Positions 33,501 through 42,070 of a stretch of DNA of 64,000 nt are shown here, one piece after another; within the stretch, counting starts at the first letter, position 1, and every line of letters starts with the position of its first letter. The notes under the pieces are model-generated. The model saw only the letters and a program-made list of their open reading frames with translations. It was not told the DNA's origin and made no database searches. The position numbers and the translations under genes are program-made. The stretch comes from CAZNSX01 sp964575845. GTDB lineage: Bacteria > UBA8248 > CAZNSX01. Location of the stretch: assembly GCA_964575845.1 (NCBI GenBank), contig CAZNSX010000001.1:620001-684000 (forward strand), read 5' to 3'.

Positions 33501-36500
33501 TCTCCGGTCTCATTAAGCATCCAAACGGTGCTGCTGCGGGCCTGGAGGATGCGGCGCCCCTCGCCCAGTATGGCTCTTATCGCTTCCTCAAGGTGCAGCT
33601 TGGAGGAGATCGCCCTCGTTACCGAAAGAATGGCCGAAAGCCTCTCAACCGATTGCGTCTTGTCTCTGAAAAGCCGTGCGTTCTGAATGGCAATGCCAGC
33701 CTGGTGCGCGAAGGTCATGGCAAGGTCGAGATCACCCTGGCCATAGCGCCGGGGGGCATCATGGTAGAAGACCAGGGTCCCGATGGGCCGCTCCAGGTAC
33801 TGAAGGGGAAGGTGGACCACGGTGCGGATGCCCTCCCGCCCGTAGGCTTCCCACATGTGCCTGAGCTCGACCGCGGCGCGGGCATCCTCAGACACGACAG
33901 GCTTACCCGATGCCATGACTCTTGGAGCAAACCATGAGTCGCGCTTGGACATAAGGTCCGTTACGAAAGCTTCCGAGAGACCCCGGTTAACAAATAGTTC
34001 AAGCTGGCCGGTCCGCTCATCATGCACCCAGAAGGCGCACCTGTCCGCCCCCAGCACCCGGCTCCCTTGCTCCATCACCGCCTTGAGCGCAGCTTCCGTC
34101 TCCAGCTCGGAGGTAACCCTCTCTGCTGCCACGGCCAGGGCCTTTAGCCTATCACGCTCCCGGCGGAGGCCGGTGCGGTCATCGGCCTCTTTGATCGCCG
34201 TAGCCGCAAGGTCCGCAAACGCCTGCGCAAGGGCCAGGTCTGCGGGAGCGTAGTGCATCTGCTCGCCGTAGTAGATTGCCAGGATGCCCAAGGGCTTGCC
34301 GTGAACCCTCATGGGAAGGTCCACAGTGGTGACAAAACCCTCTGCAAGGACGAGGTCACGGATGGCCTCAAAGCGTAGGTCGGTGCGCGCGTCCTCCACG
34401 ACCACTGGTTTCTCCGTGTTGGTCACGATGCTGTGGATGCCAGCCGCGGCGCGACGGTTCATCTCGGTAAAGTAGGCCAGCGATAGACCGTTTAAGGCTA
34501 GCAGTATCTGGCTTCCCCCCGGTTGGTCCCTCCAACGGGATATGCAGCAACGGTCCGCGCTCAGGACGCGGCGAACCTCATCGAGTATGACATCGAGGAC
34601 CTCATCGAGTTCCTCCGCTTCGGCCAGGGAGTGTCCGGCCACGGCCAAGGCATGGAGCCGGCTCACTTGCTCTTGCGTCGCCTCGAACGACCTGGCGTTC
34701 TGGATGGCGATGGCCGCCTGGTGCGCGAAGGTCATGGCAAGGTCGAGATCACCCTGGCCATAGCGCCGGGGGGCATCATGGTAGAAGACCAGGGTCCCGA
34801 TGGGCCGCTCCAGGTACTGAAGGGGAAGGTGGACCACGGTGCGGATGCCCTCCCGCCCGTAGGCTTCCCACATGTGCCTGAGCTCGACCGCGGCGCGGGC
34901 ATCCTCAGACACGACAGGCTTACCCGATGCCATGACTCTTGGAGCAAACCATGAGTCGCGCTTGGACATAAGGTCCGTTACGAAAGCTTCCGAGAGACCC
35001 CGGTTAACAAATAGTTCAAGCTGGCCGGTCCGCTCATCATGCACCCAGAAGGCGCACCTGTCCGCCCCCAGCACCCGGCTCCCTTGCTCCATCACCGCCT
35101 TGAGCGCAGCTTCCGTCTCCAGCTCGGAGGTAACCCTCTCTGCTGCCACGGCCAGGGCCTTTAGCCTATCACGCTCCCGGCGGAGGCCGGTGCGGTCATC
35201 GGCCTCTTTGATCGCCGTAGCCGCAAGGTCCGCAAACGCCTGAGCGAGGGCTAGGTCTTCGGGTGTGTAGGGCCTCTCCTCGTTGTGGTAGATCACTAGG
35301 CTACCTATGGGTGTGCCATGAACCGGCATGCTGAGGCCCACAATGGTGACAAAGCCCTCGTTGAGGACGAGGTCGTGGATGCGAGCGAGGCGCGGGTCGG
35401 TGCGCGCGTCAACGACTTGCACGGGTTTGCCGGGCTCGGCCATGGCGGGGTCATAGAGCCCGGCGGCGATGCGGCGCTTCAACTCGGTAAGATAGGCCTC
35501 CGAGAGCCCGTGTGAGGCAAGCTCTAAGCGGCCGCTTTCGGACTCGTCAGACCAGCGGAGAATTCGACATCGGTCCGCGCCCAGGACGCGGCGCACCTCG
35601 GCAAGGATAGTACGGAGGACCTCATCGAGCTCCTCAGCTTCGGCAAGGGAGCCCGCAGCCAGGGCCAGGCCCTTGAGCCGGTCGCGCTCTTGGAGGAGTC
35701 CGGCGCGGTGCTCGGCCTCTTTGATAGCTGCGGCCGCCAGGTCCGCAAAGACCTGCGCAAGGGCCAGGTCTTCAGGAGAATAATGCCTCGTTTCGTCATA
35801 GTAGATCGCGAGGGTGCCTATCGGCTCGCCGCAAGATGACAATGAGAGATGCACAAGGGTGACGAAGCCCTCCAGAAGGACGAGGTCGCGGATGCCTGCA
35901 AGGCGCGGGTCGGTGCGGGCGTCCTCTACCACCACTGGGTTTCCTGGCATGGCCGCGATGGTGTGGAGGCCACTTGCGACGCGGCGGTCCAGCTCGGTAA
36001 GATAGGAGTTCGACAGCCCTTGCGAAGCAAGCTCTGCACGTTCTCTCCCTGTCCTGTCCTTCCAGCGCGCCACCCGGCAGCGGTCTGCGCCCAGGACGCG
36101 GCGCACCTCGGCGAGTATGACATTGAGTACCTCATCGAGCTCCTCAGCTTCGGCAAGAGACCGCGCGGCCGTGGCCAGGGAGCGTGCGGCCGCGGCCAGG
36201 GCCCGCAGCTGGCTTACCTGATCCTTTGTTCTGTTGAAGAGCCTCGCGTTCTGGATCGCGACGGCCGCGTGGCTCGCAAAGGTCCGGGCAAGCTCAAGCT
36301 CCGACTCACTGGGGACCTTCGGCTCCGCATATGCGAAAACCATGCTGCCAAGCGTGGCCCCGCGCACCTTCAGGGGCACGGCGAAGACTGCCTTAAAAAC
36401 CGGGCTGGGCTGCAGGAAAAAGCTCTCCGCCCGTCCCTCCTGCCGTTCCAGGTCAGGAACAATTATCTCGCGTGATTCAATGGCCGCCTTGAAACCTACG

Positions 36501-36757
36501 GCTGCTCGCCTTTTTTCTTTGACCCGCTCAATCTCATCGGGGGTGTTGCCCTCGTTGAGGTAAAGCTCGCAATCCTCTCCGCTCTCATCAAGCAACCAGA
36601 GGGCGCTGGCCCTGGCCCCGAGGATGCGGCGCCCCTCCGCGAGTATGGCTCTTATCGCCTCTTCAAGATGGAGTTTGGAGGAGATCGCCCTCGTCGAGGA
36701 GAGAACGGCCGAGAGCCTCTCGATCATAACCTCATGCCTTATTTCAGTACGGGACAT
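30596..36757 (-). CDS. Giant nine-GAF hybrid sensor histidine kinase
   Basis: 2053-aa soluble sensor. Nine GAF domains (about 10-170, 185-346, 355-518, 525-690, 695-857, 860-1026, 1030-1195, 1200-1365, 1370-1536) fall into three sequence types in the order A-B-B-C-B-C-A-B-C. Types B and C share LGADRCR or LGADRCA with an invariant Cys. A PAS domain (about 1545-1660) has extra Cys. Then come HisKA with phospho-His in VAGVAHELNNPL (near 1689), HATPase (NAQHALEDRE, DNGCGIP, GKGTGLGLSL) and a C-terminal receiver (VIEDE, LADIRLPDGDG). There are no transmembrane segments. GAF4 and GAF6 are identical over a 527-bp DNA repeat. AAAGGGAG precedes the ATG. The output partner is unknown. Confidence 0.95.
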   Translation of the reverse strand: MSRTEIRHEVMIERLSAVLSSTRAISSKLHLEEAIRAILAEGRRILGARASALWLLDESGEDCELYLNEGNTPDEIERVKEKRRAAVGFKAAIESREIIVPDLERQEGRAESFFLQPSPVFKAVFAVPLKVRGATLGSMVFAYAEPKVPSESELELARTFASHAAVAIQNARLFNRTKDQVSQLRALAAAARSLATAARSLAEAEELDEVLNVILAEVRRVLGADRCRVARWKDRTGRERAELASQGLSNSYLTELDRRVASGLHTIAAMPGNPVVVEDARTDPRLAGIRDLVLLEGFVTLVHLSLSSCGEPIGTLAIYYDETRHYSPEDLALAQVFADLAAAAIKEAEHRAGLLQERDRLKGLALAAGSLAEAEELDEVLRTILAEVRRVLGADRCRILRWSDESESGRLELASHGLSEAYLTELKRRIAAGLYDPAMAEPGKPVQVVDARTDPRLARIHDLVLNEGFVTIVGLSMPVHGTPIGSLVIYHNEERPYTPEDLALAQAFADLAATAIKEADDRTGLRRERDRLKALAVAAERVTSELETEAALKAVMEQGSRVLGADRCAFWVHDERTGQLELFVNRGLSEAFVTDLMSKRDSWFAPRVMASGKPVVSEDARAAVELRHMWEAYGREGIRTVVHLPLQYLERPIGTLVFYHDAPRRYGQGDLDLAMTFAHQAAIAIQNARSFEATQEQVSRLHALAVAGHSLAEAEELDEVLDVILDEVRRVLSADRCCISRWRDQPGGSQILLALNGLSLAYFTEMNRRAAAGIHSIVTNTEKPVVVEDARTDLRFEAIRDLVLAEGFVTTVDLPMRVHGKPLGILAIYYGEQMHYAPADLALAQAFADLAATAIKEADDRTGLRRERDRLKALAVAAERVTSELETEAALKAVMEQGSRVLGADRCAFWVHDERTGQLELFVNRGLSEAFVTDLMSKRDSWFAPRVMASGKPVVSEDARAAVELRHMWEAYGREGIRTVVHLPLQYLERPIGTLVFYHDAPRRYGQGDLDLAMTFAHQAGIAIQNARLFRDKTQSVERLSAILSVTRAISSKLHLEEAIRAILGEGRRILQARSSTVWMLNETGDDCQPYVGEGYTPEEIERLKEERRAAVGFKAALESREVIVPDLTQQEEEPENVLMQLSGAFVGAFAVPLKLGDITLGSMGFTYPAPKVPSEGEVELARTFASHAAVAIENARLFERTQEQVSRLQALASAAHSLAEAEDLNEVLDVILDEVRRVLGADRCRIARWKDETQGARIELASYGLSKAYLTELARRIEAGLHSIPANLERAIIAEDARTAPRLEGIRDLIVEEGFVTLVNFPMRVRGKPLGILSVYHDEKRQYAPEDLTLAQAFADLAAAAINEADDRAGLRRERDRLKALAAAAERVTSELEPEGALKAVMEEGSRVLGADRCAFWLQDEQTGQLELLLNQGLSEPYLADLLSRRDAWVTPKVLESNKPAAFEDARTAAELSHMWDAYEREGIRTAVFLPLSYQERPLGVLAYYHGAPQRYAPADLDLAMTFAHQAAITIQNAREFSKRMKGEVQIREQNEFLNNILESLTHPFYVIDTNDYTIKIANSAACLGTLTQDSTCYALTHRESKPCGDAENPCPLKEVKRTKKPVIVEHIHYDKDGNARNVEVHGYPIFDNNGNVIQLIEYSLDITEQRRAQQLALQAERLSALGQLVAGVAHELNNPLTVIMMCAQLIQAAPGSTEHGKEAETIISQTERCARVVEKLLAFSRESDKREEELDLADVMQDTLDPASSTLSLHNIEVSFDAPKGECFVLGDRHLLQQVFINLITNAQHALEDRESPRSLKIDIRPRGSECVVSVADNGCGIPQEALRKVFDPFFTTKGEGKGTGLGLSLSYGIVKDHGGDITLESRLNVGTTVKVTLPRLEAPGRRKAAVNHSESWSSLSGRHILVIEDEMSICKYLRNALSPVGMEVSAAHSLAEAREALLKATPDLILADIRLPDGDGFHLYEELTASGLVSPDHFAFMSGDIASEGTRERLQGSGRPYIPKPFGVNDVRGFLCTWIKGNGKAEAEGSDGGG
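33699..34225. repeat. 527-bp direct repeat inside the kinase gene, copy 1 (GAF6)
   Basis: Apparently identical in sequence to 34716-35242 (offset 1017 bp, 339 codons in frame). The match starts GCCTGGTGCGCG and ends at CAAACGCCTG, after which the copies diverge. It encodes residues about 845-1020. Confidence 0.9.
34716..35242. repeat. 527-bp direct repeat inside the kinase gene, copy 2 (GAF4)
   Basis: Second copy, residues about 506-681. Identity at synonymous positions, while other GAF domains of the same type differ, means a recent duplication or gene conversion. It is also a place where short-read assembly could err. Confidence 0.9.
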
Positions 36758-37165
36758 GCGGAGCTCCCTTTGGATACGAACGGCGTTATTGCCTCGGAGG
36801 CCATGGGGGACAGGGAAGCCTCACGAGCCCGTGAGGAGCGCTTTAATGACTTTATCGTCAAATTGTAAGGAAACTTTACCTCCTGGTAAGGTTCCGGGCG
36901 GAAAGGGCCGCCTGTGGAGGCAAGGTCCCCGGCCCAGGAATACGACCGATCTGGGGAATTTCTCTGATGGGGGCGGGCAAAGCCTTCCCCAGAGGAACTT
37001 CCGGAAACATCTCGGAACAGTTCCTCGTTCGCCTTGTTTCCCACACTTTTCAGGAACCTTTGGGTAGAATTGATGATAGAGGTAGTTACTCATCCCCTTG
37101 AAGATGGACCCGAGCTATGGTATAGGCGTTTTTCGGGTGAGAGTTCATTTTTGGAGGCATGACCC
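36758..37165. other. Divergent intergenic region between kinase and acyl-CoA ligase genes
   Basis: 408 bp with no supported gene and no strong promoter match that I can see. It must contain start signals for both flanking genes. Confidence 0.5.
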
Positions 37166-38713
37166 ATGCTCCTTGTGACGGGGGATATCCCGCGGCTAAA
37201 TGCCAGACGCCACCCGGGAAAGACCGCTCTCATTTTCGAGGGGAGAAGGACCACCTTCTTTGAGCTTAACCAGCGGGTGAACCGCCTCGCCAACGGGCTT
37301 CTCTCCCTGGGAGTAAAGAAGGGCGATAAGGTCGCCGTGATCGACACAAACAGCGACCTGTATGTCGTCATCTACCTCGCCCTGGCCAAGACAGGGGCTT
37401 TGATGGTCCCCCTCAACTTCCGCTATGCGCCTGCTGAAGTGAGCTACGTCGTGCAGGACTGTGAGGCGGAGGCCTTCATAGTCGGCGGGGACTACGTGGA
37501 GCTTGTCGACTCCGTGAGGGCCGAGATTCCTCGGGTGAGCCACTACCTTTTTAACGGGCCGAGCGCGCCCCTGGGCTACGAGAGCATTGACCGCATCATG
37601 GAAGGCGCCTCCGAGGATGAGCCCCCGGTAGAGCTCGATGAGCATGATGAGTTTTTCATAGGCTACACCTCCGGCACCACGGGAAGGCCCAAGGGCTCGG
37701 TTCTCACCCACCGCCAGCGCCTCTGCAATTCCTACGGGATGATCTTTGAGTATGACGTGGATGAAGATGACATTACCCTCAACGTATGCCCTCTCTTCCA
37801 CGCTCTCGCCCTCCATACCACCATGCAATCCTTCATGATAGTGGGCGCCACGAACGTGATAGCTCGCGGCTTTGACGCGAAGACCGTCTTTGAAACCATA
37901 GAGCGCGAGCGGGTGACCCACATGTCGGGCGTTCCCACGATGTTCTCCTTCCTGCTCAATTTCCCAGACAGGGATAAATATGACGTGAGCTCCTTCAAGA
38001 AGTGCTGGTACGGCGGCTCCATAATGCCAGTTGAGGTTCTCAAGCAGGCGATAGACTACTTCAAGGCGGATTTCTGGCAGCTCTACGGGCTGACGGAAGT
38101 CGGGATCGTCTCGGTGCAGAAGCCGAAGGACCAGCTGAGGAAGGCGGGCGTCACGGGGAGGGAGCTCTGCCACGCCGAAGTAAGGGTCGTAAATGAAGGG
38201 GGCGGGGACGTCAGGCCCGATGGGGAGGAGGTGGGGGAGATAATCTGCCGGGGAAAACACCTCAACATGAACGGCTACTATAAAGCCCCTGAGCTCGATA
38301 AAGAGGTCATCAAGGAGGGCTGGTTTTACACCGGGGACCTTGCGGTCATGGATGAGGAGGGCTTCTTCACCATCGTTGACCGGAAGAAGGACATGATAAT
38401 CTCGGGCGGGGAGAACATCTACCCGCGTGAGATAGAGGAGGTTCTGTACACCCATCCGGGCATTCTGGAGGCGGCCGTGTTTGGAATTCCGGATGAGACC
38501 TGGGGGGAGGCGGTCTGCGCGGCTGTGGTGATGAAAGAGGGCCAAAGCGCCACAGAAGAAGAGATAATCGAGTTCTGCAAGCAGCAGCTCGCAAGCTACA
38601 AGAAACCCAAGAAGGTTGACCTCATGAGGGAGCTCCCCAAGACCGCCTCAAACAAGATGATGAAGACCGCCCTCCGGGAGCCCTACTGGAAGGGGAGGGA
38701 GAGGAAGGTTTAG
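37166..38713 (+). CDS. AMP-forming acyl-CoA synthetase
   Basis: 515-aa ANL-superfamily ligase, activating a carboxylic acid with ATP and CoA through an acyl-AMP. All core motifs are present: GYTSGTTGRPKGSVLTH (P-loop), YGLTEVG, FYTGDLAVMDEEGF and DRKKDMIISGGENIYPREIE, plus the catalytic Lys near the end (LPKTASNKMMKTALRE). Length and order suit medium/long-chain or aryl acids. GGAGG lies 9 nt before the ATG. It is a single gene; the substrate cannot be set from sequence. Confidence 0.93.
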   Translation: MLLVTGDIPRLNARRHPGKTALIFEGRRTTFFELNQRVNRLANGLLSLGVKKGDKVAVIDTNSDLYVVIYLALAKTGALMVPLNFRYAPAEVSYVVQDCEAEAFIVGGDYVELVDSVRAEIPRVSHYLFNGPSAPLGYESIDRIMEGASEDEPPVELDEHDEFFIGYTSGTTGRPKGSVLTHRQRLCNSYGMIFEYDVDEDDITLNVCPLFHALALHTTMQSFMIVGATNVIARGFDAKTVFETIERERVTHMSGVPTMFSFLLNFPDRDKYDVSSFKKCWYGGSIMPVEVLKQAIDYFKADFWQLYGLTEVGIVSVQKPKDQLRKAGVTGRELCHAEVRVVNEGGGDVRPDGEEVGEIICRGKHLNMNGYYKAPELDKEVIKEGWFYTGDLAVMDEEGFFTIVDRKKDMIISGGENIYPREIEEVLYTHPGILEAAVFGIPDETWGEAVCAAVVMKEGQSATEEEIIEFCKQQLASYKKPKKVDLMRELPKTASNKMMKTALREPYWKGRERKV

Positions 38714-38899
38714 AGTCTTGAGAAGGCACCCATTTGCTTGACTGAGAGGGGGCAAGGGAGGAACTTCCGCCCCGCCCCGTTTTGGAGAGCTTAGGTTAGT
38801 CCTTCTCTTCTTCTCAACAGAAAGGGGGCGGGGCTCAGGTCGCACTCTGACCTCTCCCTTGTAAGCCCTGCTCCTGCCTCCGGGCCTCCGGCCACCACC

Positions 38900-39211
38900 T
38901 CAGAAGCTCAGTTTCTCCTCATAAAATACCGCCACCATGTCCTTTATCCTGAGTGCGCCGTCATCCATGACGTGCTTCGCCTCAGGGGAGTCAAGGCCGC
39001 GCTTCATGCTCTCCATGTCGTCGAAAGTAAGCATAGCCAGGCGGCTGTGGGGGGGCTCACCCTCCGGCGCCCCCCTCGCCACGCAATAGGAGAAGCGCTT
39101 TATGCCGGGGATCTTCTTCACATCGCCAAGGTGCACCTCCTTATACCATCGCTCAAAATCCCCCTCCTTGACTCCATCTGCAACATTGTACAGAACAACC
39201 AGACTCACCAT
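38900..39211 (-). CDS. EthD-domain protein
   Basis: 103-aa small alpha/beta-barrel protein (MVSLVVLYNVADGVKEGDFERWYKEVH, then IKRFSYCVARGAPEG, LTFDDMESMKRGLDSPEAK), matching the EthD family found beside oxygenases and catabolic genes. No reaction is established for the group. It ends the strand convergent with the acyl-CoA ligase and is probably not in an operon with the FAD enzyme 260 bp upstream on the same strand. Confidence 0.82.
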   Translation of the reverse strand: MVSLVVLYNVADGVKEGDFERWYKEVHLGDVKKIPGIKRFSYCVARGAPEGEPPHSRLAMLTFDDMESMKRGLDSPEAKHVMDDGALRIKDMVAVFYEEKLSF

Positions 39212-39357
39212 GCCCTTTCCTCCTCAGGTCAAGAGACTAACATAAAGGCTGCTCTCACGCAGCGACAGGTTAACACAGCCCCTTTGCTAAGTCAGCCGTG
39301 ATCTCAGGGGCGCATTGAGTGGGATTACAAAGGGCATTGCCCCGATGGGGTAGTCCT

Positions 39358-40470
39358 TCAGGGATTAAACCTCTCCGGCGAGAAGGGCTCGCCCCCGGGG
39401 TTCCCCCCTCCCAGGAGGAGGTCTGCGGCGAGGGCTCCCACGGGGTAGCTCGTGCCCATGCCGTGGCCCCCGAGGCCTGCGACCCAGAAAAAATCGCTCA
39501 GTTTCGGGTCCCAGCCTATGACGAACCTCCCGTCAGGGGTCAGGGTCCTGAGGCAGGCCCATCCCCTCATGAGCGGCACTTCAAGGAGGCCGGGCAGAAA
39601 GCTCTCCGCCTTCTCAGCCAGAAGCAGCTCCCCCCGTGGGTCCACGGCGGGAGGCCGGGCCGGGTGTTCCTCCTCATCGCAGGGGCTCATCAGAATGCCG
39701 CTGCTCTCGGGGCGGAAATAGAGCTCATGGGTCCAATCCCAGACAATTGGCCACAGGGGTGAGGCCCAGGAAAGGGGAGGGCTTATGAAGATGTGCCGGC
39801 GGCAGGGCCTCAAGGGCAGCGGTGAGGCGTCGGCCATTCGCGCGACCTCCCCAGCCCAGGCGCCGGCGGCGTTGACGAGCACCTCGGCGGACACCTCTCC
39901 CCGGCTTGTATCGAGGCGGAACCCGCCGCGCCTCCCCCGCTCTACCCCCTTGAGCTCGCATTCATTCAGGAGCCTTCCCCCGGCATTCCTCAAGCCCTTT
40001 AGGTAGCCCTGTAGGAAGGCATGGATATCGGCAACGCCGTCAGATGGGCAGAAGAGCGCGCCCTCGAAGTCGGCCCCTTTGAGGAGTGGGACTTTTTTCG
40101 TGGCCTCCTCTGGCCCTATGATCTCGCCGGGGGTGCCCCTCTTCTTCAGGCCCTTCAAGTTCTCATCCAGCAGCGAAAGGTCCTCCCCCTTTGCCAGAAG
40201 GAGGGAGCCCGTCTTCTTGTAGCCGACGTCAAGGGGCCAGTCCAGGGGGGGCGAGTTCTGAAAGCTTGCCCCTTCCCTCAAAAGAGAGGCCACGGCCTTG
40301 TCTCCATCCCACTGGGCGATGATGGCGGCGTTGAGCCCTGAGGCATGGGTGCCGGGGCTTAGCTCACGCTCGATGAGAAGGACTCCACGAGCCCCCCTCT
40401 TGCAGAGGTGATAGGCGGTAGATGCCCCGGCAAAGCCGGCCCCTATCACGGCAAAGCGGACTTTTTGCAT
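39358..40470 (-). CDS. FAD-dependent amine/amino-acid oxidoreductase (DAO family)
   Basis: 370-aa DAO-superfamily flavoenzyme, like glycine, sarcosine or D-amino-acid oxidases and dehydrogenases. The ATG at 40470 directly precedes the FAD motif FAVIGAGFAGASTAYHLCKRGA. An upstream open frame to 40710 lacks similarity. Later signatures are GLNAAIIAQWDGD (flavin-site region), VLVNAAGAWAGEVARMAD and FWVAGLGGHGMGTSYPVGALAADLL at the end. It is divergent from the PotD-like ABC importer operon, so it probably oxidises an imported amine or amino compound. The acceptor could be oxygen or an electron carrier. Confidence 0.9.
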   Translation of the reverse strand: MQKVRFAVIGAGFAGASTAYHLCKRGARGVLLIERELSPGTHASGLNAAIIAQWDGDKAVASLLREGASFQNSPPLDWPLDVGYKKTGSLLLAKGEDLSLLDENLKGLKKRGTPGEIIGPEEATKKVPLLKGADFEGALFCPSDGVADIHAFLQGYLKGLRNAGGRLLNECELKGVERGRRGGFRLDTSRGEVSAEVLVNAAGAWAGEVARMADASPLPLRPCRRHIFISPPLSWASPLWPIVWDWTHELYFRPESSGILMSPCDEEEHPARPPAVDPRGELLLAEKAESFLPGLLEVPLMRGWACLRTLTPDGRFVIGWDPKLSDFFWVAGLGGHGMGTSYPVGALAADLLLGGGNPGGEPFSPERFNP

Positions 40471-40692
40471 TGTGTCAGCAACCCTCAATTTTTCCCTTAA
40501 AAGACTAAGGGAAAGAATGGTCGAACGGGGCTCTCTTTCTATTATAGCGCGCTCTATGGGTCGGTAGGCAAATCGGCAGCTTGTTGAACTTCCCCCCGGC
40601 AAGCCGGTGCGACCCCCAAAAATGATGTCGCCGCCGTGGGAATCCTCTCTCATCAGCCGCGGGCGTGGCCCTACCGGGGAAAGATTTAGGAT

Positions 40693-40720
40693 TTGACAAG
40701 TAGGATTCACTACTTAGAAT
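40693..40720 (+). promoter_or_regulatory. Promoter and candidate operator of the ABC importer operon
   Basis: TTGACA (40693-40698), 16-bp spacer, TAGAAT (40715-40720). The spacer contains an inverted repeat AAGTAG-GATTCA-CTACTT (40698-40715) spanning between the two hexamers, a good place for a repressor. It is 80 nt before the binding-protein ATG. Confidence 0.55.
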
Positions 40721-40800
40721 ACTCAGCATCCGGCCCGTGCCGGTCAACCGGCTTTTGAAAGCCGAAGGGGGCAAGAAAGAAGCTCCAAGAAGGGGAGGGT

Positions 40801-41880
40801 ATGAGGATGAAGAGGGGAGAGGGGAGATTATCCCGGAGAGATTTCCTCAAGTCAAGCGCGGCCCTGAGCGTTGGAGGCGCGGCCCTTCTTTCGGGTCTCA
40901 TCCCGGAAGCCGAGGGACAGAAGTGCGAGGTGGTGTTCAGGAACTGGGGAGGATTCTTCAAGAAGAAATGCGAGGAGGCTTTCACCGAGGAGTTCGGCCG
41001 AAAGTATAACTGCCGGGTCATTCAGGATATCGGCACGCGGCACACGGCTGTGATCCAGTCTCAGGCGGCAAAGCCTCAGATAGACATCGTCATCCTCTAC
41101 CTGGCCGACCCCTACCTCATAAAGGACCTCCTGGCGCCCATAACCGCCGAGCAGATCCCCAACCTCAAGCACGTCTATCCCAAGATGAACGCGGTGCTTA
41201 AGGACGGGAGGACCATAGGCGCTGGCTTCATAAGCCAGACCTATGGCATTGCCTATAACCCGAAGAAGATAGCCAAGCCGACCTCCTGGGAAGACCTCTT
41301 TAAACCAGAGCTCAAGAAAAAGGTGACAATACCCGCCGGCGGCTATGTGGGCGTATCATACCTGCTATCGCTGCTGGCCCACATCCGGGGCGGCGGCACC
41401 GAGAAGATAGAGCCTGGGTTCAAGTTCCTCGAAGAGCTTCGCCCTCAGGTGCTTTTCGAGAACACCTCGGCTCCCCAGGTTGTCCAAGCCTTTGAGAGGG
41501 GAGAGGTCTGGGCGGCCCCATTCTTCAGCGCATGGACCTTTAAGGCTCAGAGCGAGGGGATCGCCGTCGATTTCTCCACTCCCAAGGAAGGGGTGCTGGG
41601 CCTCTTCTACACCCTGAGCCTCATCAAGAACTGCCCCAACCCCGAGATGGGTCTCAAGCTGATAGACTTGGCCCTCGCCGAGAAGGCCCAGGTGAAAATG
41701 TCCGACCTCCCTTACCCCTATGGGCCCGCAAACCGTAGCGTGGTTCTCCCCGAGAAACTCCAGAGGATGGTCCCCTACGGGGAGGAAGGGATGGCGAAGA
41801 CCTTTGTCCCCGACTTTGAGATCCTGAACGAGAACCGAGCCGAGTGGGTCGAGAGGTGGAATAAGGTCATGGCGGGTTAA
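40801..41880 (+). CDS. Tat-exported ABC substrate-binding protein (PotD-like)
   Basis: 359-aa periplasmic receptor of a spermidine/putrescine-type (PotD/AfuA) ABC importer. The N-terminus has a twin-arginine signal, SRRDFLKSSAALSVGGAALLSG, so it is exported folded. The mature protein follows the class-II binding-protein pattern (FRNWGGFFKKKCEEAFTEEF, IDIVILYLADPYLIKDL, GIAYNPKKIAKPTSWEDLF). Genes for ATPase and two permeases follow in the same direction after an assembly gap at 41964-41973. The ligand is unknown: a polyamine, opine or similar cationic or organic solute would fit the neighbouring FAD oxidase and M20 hydrolase. Confidence 0.9.
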   Translation: MRMKRGEGRLSRRDFLKSSAALSVGGAALLSGLIPEAEGQKCEVVFRNWGGFFKKKCEEAFTEEFGRKYNCRVIQDIGTRHTAVIQSQAAKPQIDIVILYLADPYLIKDLLAPITAEQIPNLKHVYPKMNAVLKDGRTIGAGFISQTYGIAYNPKKIAKPTSWEDLFKPELKKKVTIPAGGYVGVSYLLSLLAHIRGGGTEKIEPGFKFLEELRPQVLFENTSAPQVVQAFERGEVWAAPFFSAWTFKAQSEGIAVDFSTPKEGVLGLFYTLSLIKNCPNPEMGLKLIDLALAEKAQVKMSDLPYPYGPANRSVVLPEKLQRMVPYGEEGMAKTFVPDFEILNENRAEWVERWNKVMAG

Positions 41881-41963
41881 TCTCTAAAGCTGATAGACCC
41901 GGGGTGGGGGTGGGGGGGCGCGGCGGACGGCCGCAGGCCCTCCGCAGACCCGCCCGCGGGGCG

Positions 41964-41973
41964 NNNNNNNNNN
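41964..41973. other. Assembly gap (10 N)
   Basis: Ten N bases mark a scaffold join of unknown true length. The 80 bases before it are low-complexity G/C-rich sequence, and an adapter-like sequence follows directly. Confidence 0.99.
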
Positions 41974-41974
41974 C

Positions 41975-42008
41975 GTCTCGTGGGCTCGGAGATTTGTATA
42001 AGATACAG
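41975..42008 (+). other. Residual Nextera transposase adapter (sequencing artefact)
   Basis: 34 bases immediately after the N-run match the Illumina Nextera read-2 adapter (GTCTCGTGGGCTCGGAGAT... through ...ACAG) at 32 of 34 positions; both differences are G to T. This is not genomic DNA. The bases from 42009 to the ATPase start should also be treated with care. Confidence 0.95.
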
Positions 42009-42070
42009 CCCCGGAGATGCTAACCCGGTGAGCCTTCCATTGAGGTGCAAGAGATTTCTCCTCGTCGCCG

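Noticed and set aside
30596..36757. Repetitive DNA in the 30.6-36.8 kb region as a CRISPR or tandem-repeat array
   Set aside because: The repeats are coding GAF domains of about 170 codons in one continuous frame, not short spaced repeats.
36624..37067. Plus-strand frame upstream of the acyl-CoA ligase
   Set aside because: It overlaps the start of the kinase gene on the other strand and lacks similarity and a ribosome site.
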